Shown: piece by piece, positions 1 through 9,140 of the stretch
How positions within the stretch are numbered: the first letter of the stretch is position 1
Layout of the letters: every line of letters starts with the position of its first letter
Assembly: GCF_008831285.2 (NCBI RefSeq)
Contig: NC_045147.1
Location: 10,138,334 to 10,160,926, forward strand
DNA length: 22,593 nt
Reading direction: 5' to 3'
Source: Nymphaea colorata
Taxonomy: Eukaryota > Streptophyta > Magnoliopsida > Nymphaeales > Nymphaeaceae
The notes under the pieces: model-generated
The model's database searches: none
Told to the model about the DNA's origin: nothing
Seen by the model: the letters and a program-made list of their open reading frames with translations, nothing else
Translations under genes and position numbers: made by a program

Positions 1-247
1 CAAAAAATAAAAATTTATCTAGAAAATGCATATTTGTTACATCGTTTCATCCAATAAGGGCGCCTAACTGCTGTGATAATCAGTTTCTGCCACAACTTTT
101 TCTCTTCTTTGATTTTGTTTCAGTAAAAAAGGAAAAAATGGAACTTGTCGCATGAAACATTAATTAAGTCAGAAACCTTTTCAACTAGTTTCCAAAAAGG
201 CTGGAGATTTATCTTGCCAACAATTTTTTTTTCCCACATTGCTTATC

Positions 248-546
248 TGTAACACCTCAAAAATTTAGTTCCGTATTGAAGATTGTGAGAGATCTTCAAG
301 GACTTATAAAGTGGGTCATTAATGAGATAATTGTCTTGGTTCCTAGCTTTTTTGAGGTTGAAGCCGAAACTGCTAGGGGGCGGGTTGGGGTCCGTCAAAC
401 CACGGGCCCAAGCCTGGAAGTAGGTCAGGTTGTTATAGTGGTATCAGAGCAGTTTCAACACTCGGATTTGTGGTCCCACACGCGCAGACGCATGTGCCTT
501 AAGGGGGGTGGATTGTAACGCTCCAAGAAACTGCTAGGGGGCGGGT
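248..546 (+). mobile_element. TRIM-like miniature LTR retrotransposon, degenerate
   Basis: The parts of an LTR retrotransposon occur in order in under 300 bp. A left LTR-like block starts TGTAACACC at 248 and runs to about 437. The 12-mer TGGTATCAGAGC at 439-450 is the usual plant initiator-Met tRNA primer binding site. A roughly 50-bp non-coding interior is followed by a purine tract (AAGGGGGGTGGA, 501-512). A second LTR start, TGTAACGCTCC, lies at 514. The two LTR copies share a 20-bp block (366-385 and 527-546). The right copy lacks about 100 bp found in the left and its similarity ends near 546, so it is deleted or truncated. No gag or pol is present, as expected for non-autonomous TRIMs, whose transposition proteins come from other elements. 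A small ORF across it is incidental. No target-site duplication could be fixed. Class is fairly secure, outer limits are not. Confidence 0.6.
439..450 (+). other. Primer binding site (initiator-Met tRNA type)
   Basis: TGGTATCAGAGC is the canonical plant LTR-retrotransposon primer binding site. It sits one or two bases after the left LTR-like block, where reverse transcription of the element would be primed. Confidence 0.65.
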
Positions 547-1559
547 ATTCACACTTTAAATATAAAAGCTAGATGTTTTGATTCCTTTGAAAATTTTGAT
601 CTCGTGAATGCTCTCTTTGCACGCGGTTAGTCTAAATTTAGAATGCCACTCTCAGTTAACTTGTTTCACTTGAACCATTGGATAGGAGTTTACAATTTAA
701 GTTTAAATGTACATCCTGCTAAACTTGATGCTTTTCCCCAATTGTCATGGTGTAGATTCTGATGCGATCGGAAAACTATGGAAAAAGGAAGCATCAAATT
801 TATCCTGGTGGTCATTATCCATCAGTATTCCTTGTGTGAATTTTCTTTCAATAAAAGTGATATATGCCCGTAGACTTGAGTGTCGCGTTCATAACACATC
901 CTCAGTTTGATTCCCATAGATACTATTTTTTTGAAACATTGAATTAAATTGTATATCATATAAATCACTGAGGTCTCATATCAGCACTGGACCCTAGGGT
1001 AGGAGAAGGGGTGGCTTCTTTCAGGCTATTTGTTCATGTTTATCAAGAAAAGAATTTTCTACGTACCAACATACCACCTTTCTTTCACCATCTTTGACCA
1101 CTTTGTCTCGTTTTCTTTTTCCACCATCTTTATGCACTTACTTTCTTTGCTAAACTTGAGCTGATCATGTGAAATTTAAAGTGGATTTGGATAGGTAGGC
1201 ACATCGGCATATATATCCATAAAGTGGCCATCGTTGTCATCCCCGGTATTGCCTTCCATCCGTCATGATAAAAAAGGCAAAATAATGAAGCAACAACAAT
1301 ATGCAATATGCACGCTGGTCACATGTACATTTACGCTTTCCACCATGCTCGATCCTCCATGGCTCCATTTCATTTTCCACCATTGCTGAAAAACTTATCA
1401 TGTTGCAGATTACGAACAGTAATAAATTGATGAAACATTCATTCTTGAATACTACATTCATCATAGCATCTGCCATGGAAAGCGTCATCATATTGCTGAG
1501 ACATGCACGTGATTTTGTTATATCCTTGTTATATAATGTTGTTTCCATAAGTACAACAA

Positions 1560-1563
<4 letters not shown>
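547..1563. other. Intergenic, no gene seen
   Basis: AT-rich sequence with only short, unconserved reading frames in all frames. The longest frame here continues to 1807, but it is kept open by the trinucleotide repeat at 1564-1605 and resembles no protein. I see no RNA gene or repeat boundary. Confidence 0.5.

Positions 1564-1605
<42 letters not shown>
1564..1605. repeat. (ATC)14 microsatellite
   Basis: Fourteen uninterrupted ATC units. One plus-strand frame reads them as polyserine inside a long but unconvincing ORF. A perfect array of this length is likely to vary between individuals. Confidence 0.95.
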
Positions 1606-1606
<1 letters not shown>

Positions 1607-1925
1607 CATTTACTAGAAAAGTTCTACGCAGACCTACAAGTGATCTTCAATTTCTTCAAATTTAAAGGTATTTATGTCAATAAAATAATCTTGAGGCTGA
1701 TGGCTGGAATATATCTTCCTTTCCTGATCGAATATTGCAAGTTATACAACATATTACCAATTAATAGTTCTGCTTTACTGGTATTGTTTCCCAAGTTCTT
1801 TAAATAGTTCCAGCAGTCATGGGGCTCAATTAGAGATCCAAACAAGAAAGTTATAATTTAGGTCTTAATGAACACCAGTGGTCGATGAAAGAGTAATCCG
1901 TGTTGAGACAATTATAGTAAAAGAG

Positions 1926-1967
1926 CACACACACACACACACAGCGAGAGAGAGAGAGAGAGAGAGA
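1926..1967. repeat. Compound (CA)9-(GA)11 microsatellite
   Basis: Nine CA units (1926-1943), a two-base interruption, then eleven GA units (1946-1967). Both tracts are perfect. Confidence 0.95.
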
Positions 1968-2156
1968 TGTTTGATAATGATCATTGTGTCAATCATTGAA
2001 AGAGTTGTGTCTTCAACAAATTAAGACCGAATTCTTTTTTATATGCTAGTTTTCGAAGCTTATTTTTTGACACATAAATTTGGACAACTAGACACATTGC
2101 TACATGTATTTTACATCGTCGTTATTACTTAATGGCTTCCTTATTAAGTCAAGACA

Positions 2157-2342
2157 ATGCCAAAAAGGAGGGAGAAATATCGGCAGGATGTGCCGTCCTG
2201 TTCTTCCACTAGCTGGAATCCTGAATTGGAGAAACCCCAAAGCAACTGGTACAAATTTAATAAAGATGGGCAATGTGAGATATTCCTTAACACTATACAA
2301 GTCAAGTTTGAGACGAGATTTGTTTTTCCACAGATAGCATGA
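2157..2342 (+). pseudogene. Possible LINE RNase H fragment
   Basis: A 61-residue open stretch contains W-N-P, then about nine residues later N-W-Y-K-F-N-K-D-G. This resembles the start of the RNase H domain of plant non-LTR retrotransposons and their relatives (W-x-P-P-x-x-x-W-x-K-x-N-x-D-G, the Asp being catalytic). The similarity is short and the other acidic catalytic residues are absent, so it would be a small decayed fragment at best. No reverse transcriptase is recognisable on either side. Chance resemblance is a real alternative. Confidence 0.25.
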
Positions 2343-3310
2343 GATAAGTTTTTCCAAAATTGAATTGCACATATCCCCCTTTTACATTATTTTTCTTCAC
2401 AGGATGCTGTTTTTTCAGCACATTGATCTACAATCACTATTTCCAAAAAAATCTACACATGGCAACATCAAGCCATGATGGGATAACAATTCCTTTGATT
2501 TTCGTTGTTCATGCAGCATGCTTTAGGGACAATGCTTTAACTTTTCAGTTGTCATGGGAATTGTAATGGTATACATCAGAATAATAGTGGCATCAAGACT
2601 GATAAGAACTGAGTTCATGTGCAATAGTGACTGCCAAACCATCCAAATGCATTTCTGATCATGAGTCTCTAGATTTTGCAATTTATGTGGTTTGATTTGT
2701 AACTGTATTTGGACTTAACGTAATGAATTGTTACTCAAAGGTGATTCACCATGTTCAAAGTATATTAAATAGGAGATACGCACTCTATATCAGGTATTTT
2801 GTACCCAAAAAGGTGCACTACAGAATTGTTTCTGCAGGTTCGCATGATCTCTTAATCTTACTAGGCTTTTTAGATAGGGTGCATTTGCATGTAATGGTTT
2901 TAACTACACTAAAATGACAGTGGCGTCCTTGTACTTTTTTTCTGTGAAAATAGTAAATATTGTTGTCAGTCAAAGCTTACTCCATAGTTGCCAAGCCTTC
3001 TTGGGTCTACAATAATTGGTTCCACAAATGAACTTGTCTGCTTTTGCAAAAAGGAAAAGAGAAGTATCAAATCTATTCTTTCACAAGTCATCCCATTAGT
3101 CCTTTTGTGGTTTTGATTCACTAGAAAAGCAGAAAGTCTATTGTTCATGCTTATCAACAGAAGAATTCCAACGACAAGAAGCATCACATTCATTTACTGC
3201 ATTTAGGGAGTCACTGTCATGTTTCAAGTTTGTGCATTGACATGAACTTTTTGATTTGGATATTCTCCTAATGAGGATATCAAAAGCTTTAAAGATCTTC
3301 ATCCATAACA
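2343..3310. other. Intergenic, no gene seen
   Basis: AT-rich sequence with frequent stops in all frames. I see no domain, RNA gene, array or clear terminal repeat. Confidence 0.5.
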
Positions 3311-3643
3311 TTATCTTTTTCTAGATTCCATGACCAAATTACTGAAACCTTTCCAATTTTTCAGGCACACAAATCCAATATACTTGTGGTCATGCTTCTT
3401 GGAAAGCAGTGATGCTTGACGAAAGTCCAAGATTGCAAAGATAACATAAACTTTAGGATGAACCACGGGCATCCACATTACTTTCACGAGAACAACATAT
3501 TTTCCATCATCACTTTTACTAGGAAGAGTTTTATCCAAACCTATAAATGGATCCTTCCAACATTCCAAATTCTAAAGGTGTACCAAAGAAGCATTTTCGA
3601 CATTGATGGATCGACATATATTTTCTCGGCCAATAGAAGCCCA
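3311..3643 (-). pseudogene. Unidentified decayed reading frame
   Basis: Reading leftward from 3643, one minus-strand frame stays open for about 110 codons with a single in-frame stop. The part after that stop is an 85-residue ORF from Met at 3568. In such AT-rich DNA this is longer than most chance frames, and it has a protein-like mix of hydrophobic and charged residues. I recognise no family or catalytic motif. It could be an exon of a degraded gene or transposon, or chance. No splice sites or promoter could be tied to it. Confidence 0.2.
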
Positions 3644-3937
3644 ATATAACATGTCCTAATGTTTGATAAACACATACCTTGTCCTAATAGCTGCAAATCA
3701 GATATTCCTACCAACAACTGTATTTTTGTTAGTGCATGCCAGAGCTAATTTTATTTTAGCGCTAGCATATTGTGATGTTTTATTGTAGAGAAGTTTGATA
3801 ATGAAAAGCTAGACCTTTTCACAAACTTGGATATTCAATGGCAAACTATTTTTACATACAGATATATTTACAAGCTTGGAAGAAGTGACCAATATATAAT
3901 ATATATACTATTTCCCTCTCTCTCATCCATCAATTAC

Positions 3938-4001
3938 ACCCACACACCCACACACACACACACACACTCACACACACACATATACAGACACACACACACA
4001 C
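3938..4001. repeat. AC-rich imperfect microsatellite
   Basis: About 64 bp of (CA)n with scattered CCC, CTC and TATACAG interruptions, typical of an ageing dinucleotide array. The Thr-His-rich ORF over it is an artefact of the repeat. Confidence 0.9.
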
Positions 4002-4601
4002 TTAGGGCAATTCAATCCTGTTGGTTGCTGAATGGTTGAAATTTAAGAATTTATCGGTGAAAAAAAAGTCATTACATTGGCATTAACAAGAATTTGTGCT
4101 TCTTTTAGTGAAGAATTTTTAAGTTTTAGTAATCTGGAAACTATCTGGTGTTTGACATCATGGACTCTCCAAGAAATTGAACAAAAAACTGATAACTTGC
4201 TTGTATATTATGTAAATACTAAGAACTTTTCTTTACCCTCAAAAGTGAATTGATATCAGAAGACATAATTTTGACGTTTCTACCTTATGCATGGCTTCAT
4301 CTTGCTTGATACTTTTGTTCGGTCTATTGTAAACGAACAAACAGTTGGAGTCGCAAAAAATAACAGAGTTAATCAGAAAACAGTACATGGCACTGGAAGA
4401 CGAACAGTTGGATGGGGCCATGAGTTCTGGTACCATGAAAAAAATCATAATCAGAAGAGGCAAGAACAAGTGTCATGAAAAATGATTTTATAAATCAATG
4501 GATATATACTATGAAAATGTCGGCAGCAAAGCACTATATATGGTACTATTAACTAAGCAATCACGAGGTATTTGCACCGTAGGGCACCGTGTACGGCCCG
4601 A

Positions 4602-4676
4602 GTGCATGACATGTGTTTCCGTAACCCTTTTTCAGGTGAATTTTCATCCCATTCTTACAGGGTGCGTGTCATGCAC
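4602..4676. repeat. 12-bp inverted repeat
   Basis: GTGCATGACATG (4602-4613) and CGTGTCATGCAC (4665-4676) are reverse complements with one mismatch, separated by 51 bp. This locally GC-richer patch could be the remains of a small transposon or a chance palindrome. No flanking duplication was found. Confidence 0.4.
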
Positions 4677-5061
4677 ATGAACCTGTGCAAGTGCTCAGGT
4701 TTGTACATATAACAAGCTTGGAACAATCACATACATGCACGACTAGGATTCTCTTTGTTAAGTAACCATCCACATCCTCATGAAAAGATCTAAAATATAT
4801 TGTTGTACTAATTTCCAAACTTTGGAAGGTATTACTCAGAAGATCACGATAGAACGGCGAGCCTTATGGTTAACGAACAGGAAGGGAGTGAAAGCATAAG
4901 CAAAGACAACCATTAAGCTGAACCCACCACACTACTTCATTTTATCTTTTCCAAAGTTACAATTAACACACAACACAAGCTAGAGAGTGAGACTGAGTAG
5001 AAGAAGCAGAAGAAGAAGATGAGATCCGGTTGTTCGCAGAGAGATATACGCGGGCTACTGC

Positions 5062-5067
5062 TTTATT
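5062..5067 (-). terminator. Poly(A) signal of the EF-hand gene
   Basis: TTTATT on the plus strand reads AATAAA on the minus strand, 48 bases beyond the TGA stop of the EF-hand gene. It is the canonical hexamer at a plausible 3'-UTR distance. Confidence 0.55.
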
Positions 5068-5115
5068 TAACTTGAAGAGAACGGTGGAGACACTTGCTTG
5101 GTAGCTCTGCCAATA

Positions 5116-5490
5116 TCAGATACGCATACGTGCCAGATGCGTCATCAGATACTCGACAAGTTTGTCCAACTCCCGATCATCGATGAGGCCATCGCCGTTG
5201 GCGTCGGCGGCATGAATTGCCCAGAAGCTCGTCCAGGAGCCTTTCAGCCATGTGACGTTGGCAGCACATATGGCGCCCCGGAGCTCCCTCCTGCTGATGC
5301 CATCCCCGTTTTGGTCGAACTGCTTCAACCATGCCTTCAGATCGACTGCGGTCGCCGGATGCGTGGAAGTTGGCATCGCCGGTTTTGTTCCGGCCATAGC
5401 CTTGTAGTTGTTCTTCATTGGGGAAGGGTTAGACTCGGACCAGCTCCTGTCCCGTACAGGTATCGGGTGGGGGAGGCAGCAATTGTTCAT
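5116..5490 (-). CDS. Two-EF-hand calcium-binding protein (plant CML-like)
   Basis: A small, intronless, probably soluble calcium-binding protein of 124 residues. The N-terminus (1-48) is Pro/Thr/Ser-rich with no clear signal peptide. EF-hand 1 follows a D-L-K-A-W-L-K-Q-F helix; its loop is D59-Q-N-G-D63-G-I-S-R-R-E69. EF-hand 2 has a canonical 12-residue loop, D96-A-N-G-D100-G-L-I-D-D-R-E107, then a short amphipathic helix. The arrangement, including a Trp-rich linker (W81, W86, W90), matches a family of small plant paired-EF-hand proteins of unassigned role. Loop 1 has 11 residues instead of 12: no residue lies between Gly64 and Ile65, so Glu69 is one position early and calcium binding at this site may be weakened. 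Met25 (5418) and Met32 (5397) are alternative starts that keep both EF-hands. The exon is much GC-richer than its flanks. A TATA-like box lies upstream and AATAAA downstream. A longer plus-strand frame over the same DNA is an antisense shadow. Confidence 0.85.
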   Translation of the reverse strand: MNNCCLPHPIPVRDRSWSESNPSPMKNNYKAMAGTKPAMPTSTHPATAVDLKAWLKQFDQNGDGISRRELRGAICAANVTWLKGSWTSFWAIHAADANGDGLIDDRELDKLVEYLMTHLARMRI

Positions 5491-5550
5491 CCTCGCCTAC
5501 TCGATTCAAGCGATCGATGCTTCTGCTCTTGCAATCGCCACCTCCTTCCC

Positions 5551-5557
5551 CTATATG
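5551..5557 (-). promoter_or_regulatory. TATA-like box of the EF-hand gene
   Basis: The minus strand reads ACATATAG here, about 60 bp upstream of the ATG at 5490. Transcription starting about 30 bp downstream would give a short leader. It is a weak match to TATAAA, placed mainly by position. Confidence 0.3.
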
Positions 5558-5668
5558 TAGGATGATTTTGAAAAAGAGAACAACGTACGTGGAATTTCAC
5601 TTTTTTTTTTTTTTTTCCTTTTTGCTTTCATCTTTTGTCCTTACGAGATGCTAGCTTTTCCTTTCCTT

Positions 5669-5740
5669 TGACAGGTTAAGGCCATTTTGGTCATTTCAGT
5701 CCTCTGACAGGTGAAGGGCATTTTGGTCATTTTAGCTCCA
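5669..5740. repeat. 36-bp tandem duplication upstream of the EF-hand gene
   Basis: Two adjacent copies, 36 bp apart, share GACAGGT(T/G)AAGG followed by CATTTTGGTCATTT, with a few mismatches. They lie about 180-250 bp upstream of the EF-hand start codon, in its likely promoter. Copy 1 contains TTGAC, the W-box core; in copy 2 it is CTGAC. Confidence 0.7.
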
Positions 5741-7340
5741 GCGCACCAAAAATGTACTGCAGCGGAAAGGTTTGATCAACCAAGTGAAGGGAAAACACCT
5801 GATGTTGCTCATAGAAGGTGGTTATGTAAATTGTGCACGACTCCACATGCATGACATATGTCGTCTGACTTAGTAGACGGGGTAAGATCATAGACATGGA
5901 CATATTGCACATATGAGGAAGTCTGTGCATATATATTTGCATCCCAAAATTTTCATTGGTTTTGGAGTGCTACAGAAAAATAATTCAAAGTAAGAAAGAA
6001 AGGGACTCGCCCTGGTACGAGGATCGACCGTTATCGGCGCCTTTACCGGGAGCAATCAATCCAAGGGCTATGTTTATTATTGATGCATTTCGTTTTAATT
6101 TAAACATCTTTTTTATTCTATATGCGGTATATAAAAATATTAAAAGTTTGATGTTTCAAACTTTTGAAAAGATTCTTGAAGAGTTGCTTGAGAATGTAAA
6201 ATATTTTGAGAAAAACTATAATGAAATCCTTATGAATATCATTTGGAAAGCTTAAAAATTTATTTTGAAATCATTTTAGTGTTCTCTTAAGACATTCATA
6301 CCATAACATTCATGTAGATGCATTGTTACCATAACGTACATATAAGATTCTTGTAATAAATGTTTTTGATGAAAAGAAAAAATTTTTGAAAATGAAATGA
6401 GGTTGTAGACCATCAAGCATGATTCTCATATTGAGTCATTACTTGGTTTTTGATCTTGATGAAGTCGACAAATGAAAAATTAAAATTTTAAATGATAAGA
6501 AAAAAAATATTGAAATGATGAAAAAGAGGAAAGACTTTCATAAAAAGAAGTATAGAAGATAGAGAGAAAAAGATTTTGAAAAACATAAATTAGATATTTA
6601 AAAGACGTTCATATACATATATACATATATGTGTGTGTATATATATATACACATATAAATATATATATGAAGCCTTGTGAAAATGAAGTTTAAATCAAAT
6701 AGAGAGGAGAATATCATTTTAAAAAGAGAGAGATGTTTAAAAAGGAAATACATGTATATATATTCATATCTACGTACAAGAAGGTTTGCAAAAATATGTT
6801 AAATCATAAAGAGAGAATAACAAAGAAAGATATTCATGTATACGTATACATATATAACATGCATATACACATATTTCTTTATAAATATGAAAATCAAGAA
6901 ATGATTTGAAAATAGCCGACTTCAATTTTTTTTATGTGGGCTGGAGGAGAGCTTGGATTCATGCAAGAGTTTAAGCTAAGTCTATAAGGCTGCATTTGAG
7001 CTTGGGTATGAAAGGAAACCAAACCACATGATAAGACTCTCATTAGGGTTTCTAATCAGATGATTAAAAAGGAAACTAACGAATAAAATGACATGCAAAT
7101 TCGTATTAAAATGTATACATTTCGTGAAGGTTTTTCTTGAGTTGTACAAGTTCCAATCTCAAAAATCACAAGAACAAATCCCAACCCCAAATACTCATTC
7201 TCATCGTGCATTTGCTCATTGAGTAAGGAAAAAATATCATGCATGAACATCATTTCAAGCATGAATGATGAATGAAGACAATATAGTAAGTTTATTTTTG
7301 GATATAAATGAATAAATGAAATTTGTTCCATCTTATTCAT
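5741..7340. other. AT-rich intergenic DNA with retroelement traces
   Basis: No supportable gene. At 6034-6051 a GC-rich patch (TCGGCGCCTTTACCGGGA) resembles the tRNA-Asp-type primer binding site of Athila/Tat retrotransposons (TGGCGCCGTTGCCGGGGA), with several mismatches. The rest is very AT-rich with many short A/G-rich and TA-rich tracts. A 160-codon minus-strand frame (7056-7538) overlaps the LTR-like block but carries no recognisable domain. Confidence 0.35.
6606..6669. repeat. TA/TG-rich imperfect microsatellite
   Basis: A run of ATATAC, GTGTGTG and TATATATA units, imperfect but continuous. Similar shorter tracts occur near 6750-6775 and 6838-6870. Confidence 0.8.
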
Positions 7341-7411
7341 ACTCCCGATGCACTCAAGAGTAGCTCTTGATTCTGGATCATTTGAACTATCTTGCACTGC
7401 CATGGGGAGAC

Positions 7412-7536
7412 GGCAAGAGGAAAAGGAGGAAATGAAAAGGAAGAATTGCATACCTCGGATATTTATGATATTGGCAATGAGCCGTGGGAAGGTGGCAAGA
7501 GGAAATGAAAATAGAAATGAAGGAAGATTACATACC
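7412..7536. repeat. Direct repeat, two ~43-bp copies
   Basis: Copies at 7412-7454 and 7494-7536, offset 82 bp, both begin GGCAAGAGGAAA and end CATACC, with a G/A-rich middle carrying small indels. On the minus strand each starts GGTATG and continues into a pyrimidine tract. Confidence 0.65.
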
Positions 7537-7815
7537 ACAAATGTGATTGATATTAGGAAGAAAGATGATCATCCTTGCTTGAAATGATCTTAGACCCCCT
7601 TGAGTGAAGCTCTAAAATGATGACGATGTGGCGTTCAAGAGATTTTCGTGCTCCCTTGAAGAGTTATTGTTTGATGAAGCTTGCTCCAAGTTGAAGAGGG
7701 AGAAAGAATGAAAATGAAAGAGGAAGAGAATTGTGAAAATTCTAAGTCCTCAAGTGAAAATTTGCTAGAATCTCTCTAATGACTCACTCATTGCTCAAGA
7801 GGAGGAAAATAAAAG

Positions 7816-7823
7816 TATTTATA
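7816..7823 (-). promoter_or_regulatory. TATA box in the LTR-like block
   Basis: A perfect TATAAATA on the minus strand, preceded by AT-rich and followed by pyrimidine-rich sequence, the usual U3/R layout of a plant LTR promoter. Whether it is still active cannot be told. Confidence 0.4.
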
Positions 7824-8071
7824 AAGAGTTTTGAGAGCCAAAACTCAAAATTCAAATTTTTTGAATTTGATACTATTTTCATACGAATTTTGAATTATTT
7901 TGAAAAAGAAATGGTTTCAAAATGGGTATGGTTGGCCATTAGGCTTGAAAATTTATTTTTGAAGTGTAGGGAGGGCCAATGCCCACTCAAAATGGCCTGA
8001 AAATGCCCCTAACGGTTTGTTTTTTTGAAAAAAAATGAAAGAAGTCTGTGCATGCGAAGGGTCGGTGCCGC

Positions 8072-8215
8072 GACAGCGTGGTCGGGCGACGCGCTGTCCC
8101 GCGCGACCGCGCGCTTGTGTGAGCGCTACTTTTGCGAGTGTTGTGGTGCGCTCGTGAGTGCGCGCACACAACGCTCGCTTGTGTGAGCGCGTGTGGCACA
8201 CTCGCACTCACGAGC
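8072..8215. repeat. GC-rich, CpG-rich hairpin cluster
   Basis: A sharply GC-rich island in AT-rich DNA with several perfect inverted repeats. GACAGCG (8072-8078) pairs with CGCTGTC (8092-8098). GCTCGTGAGTGCG (8150-8162) pairs with CGCACTCACGAGC (8203-8215). Inside the latter, CACACAA (8165-8171) pairs with TTGTGTG (8179-8185) around a 7-nt loop, next to a GTGTGGCACAC near-palindrome (8191-8201). A 14-bp direct repeat, GCTTGTGTGAGCGC, occurs at 8113-8126 and 8177-8190. Two overlapping minus-strand frames here look non-coding. Confidence 0.75.
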
Positions 8216-8455
8216 TCTCTTTTTCTTTTTTTTTTAAATTAAACAAAATCCAATAAAATTTAATAAAATGAAATAAAGATGTTGTTACATAAAAAACATT
8301 TTTTTATTTAAAATGTATAAAAGAAAAGTTTTGTTAAAAATGGGCGCTTGACTCCATTTTTGGATACTCCGGGCTCGTTTTGAATCCAGATTCGGTTGAA
8401 GCATAAAACAAGAGAATGGTCGTGCATGTGAACGACGCTCGCAGCACCATACGTT

Positions 8456-8585
8456 GTCATTTTGAACTTGATTTTGAATTTTGGGTTTGAAGTGCTTGAT
8501 TTGGGTCTAAACTTGACTTTGTCATTTTGAATTTGATTTTGGATTTTGGGTTTGAAGTGCTTGATTTAGGTATAAGCTTGGGTTT
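8456..8585. repeat. 65-bp tandem duplication
   Basis: Two adjacent 65-bp units (8456-8520 and 8521-8585), both beginning GTCATTTTGAA and sharing TTTGGGTTTGAAGTGCTTGA, with a few substitutions. They lie in the presumed U3 of the LTR-like block; such tandem units are common there. Confidence 0.85.
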
Positions 8586-8712
8586 AAAATTCATTTTGGA
8601 AATAATAGTCCCAAAATTTTAATAGCCCCATTTTTTGAAGAATTTGGGGTGATACCAATATACCCAACTTCGCGATATTTTAGTTCAAGTTAATTTTTTA
8701 TAAAAATTGATC

Positions 8713-8832
8713 TTATCATGTCATCTTACCTGCTAATATAAGTTAATTTTTATATTTATACACCTTATGGACATTACTATTTATGATGATGCATTCTCAT
8801 GTGCATTTATCATGTCATCTTACCTGCTAATA
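8713..8832. repeat. Spaced 26-bp exact direct repeat
   Basis: The same 26 bases, beginning TTATCATGTC and ending TGCTAATA, occur at 8713-8738 and 8807-8832, 94 bp apart. The repeat sits between the LTR-like block and the copia relic and contains no gene. Its origin is unclear. Confidence 0.8.
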
Positions 8833-9140
8833 GATCATCACACACATTGATGAGCGTGATCTTGCTATGGCCTTGAGTTTAAGGTTGTTTCCATTAATTC
8901 AACAGCTCCAACATGAGCACCTTACATAGATGATTTCTATGCCTGTCTAAAGTGATTTCCCGTATATTTAACTTTAAAGATATATATGCACTACTAAAGG
9001 AATATGGGATGTTGATGGCTTGATCATATATCCTTTTTCTATGCAATACGAGGTGTAGAACCTCTTGTTCTTGTTTATATGTCAGAAATTGTTGATTTTT
9101 TTTTCTTTTTTTTTCATTGTTGTAAAGTTTACATTGATGA

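Larger units (their letters stand above)
3650..5061. other. Intergenic, no gene seen
   Basis: Contains the AC-rich microsatellite and the inverted repeat listed separately, but no supportable gene. The last 100 bp or so are probably the 3' flank of the minus-strand EF-hand gene. Confidence 0.45.
7340..8651 (-). mobile_element. Decayed LTR-like block (solo LTR or fragment), minus orientation
   Basis: Read on the minus strand, this resembles a plant LTR. It begins near 8651 with a TGGTATCACCCC-type end, similar to the TGT-ACACCCC start of many plant gypsy LTRs. It then has a U3-like part with a 65-bp tandem repeat and a GC-rich hairpin cluster, a TATAAATA box (7816-7823), and a pyrimidine-rich leader containing two GGTATG(T/C)AAT sites that look like splice donors. 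Two 43-bp direct repeats (7412-7454, 7494-7536; 82-bp offset) lie in the leader. No flanking PBS, gag-pol, second LTR or target-site duplication was found. Clade, limits and even LTR identity are inference. Confidence 0.4.

Noticed and set aside
1301-1807. 168-codon plus-strand ORF with a polyserine run
   Set aside because: It is held open by the (ATC)14 microsatellite, the rest resembles no protein, and an opposing frame covers the same stretch.
3938-4001. Repeat array considered as CRISPR-like
   Set aside because: It is a simple AC microsatellite with no spacers. No CRISPR array exists in this plant sequence.
5098-5565. 155-codon plus-strand ORF over the EF-hand gene
   Set aside because: It is the antisense shadow of the GC-rich EF-hand exon; the minus strand encodes recognisable EF-hands.
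7056-7538. 160-codon minus-strand ORF in the LTR-like block
   Set aside because: It lies in pyrimidine-rich leader-type sequence with direct repeats and shows no known domain.
7953-8211. Two Arg/Ala/His-rich minus-strand ORFs
   Set aside because: They are by-products of the GC-rich hairpin cluster, which lacks stops in several frames.
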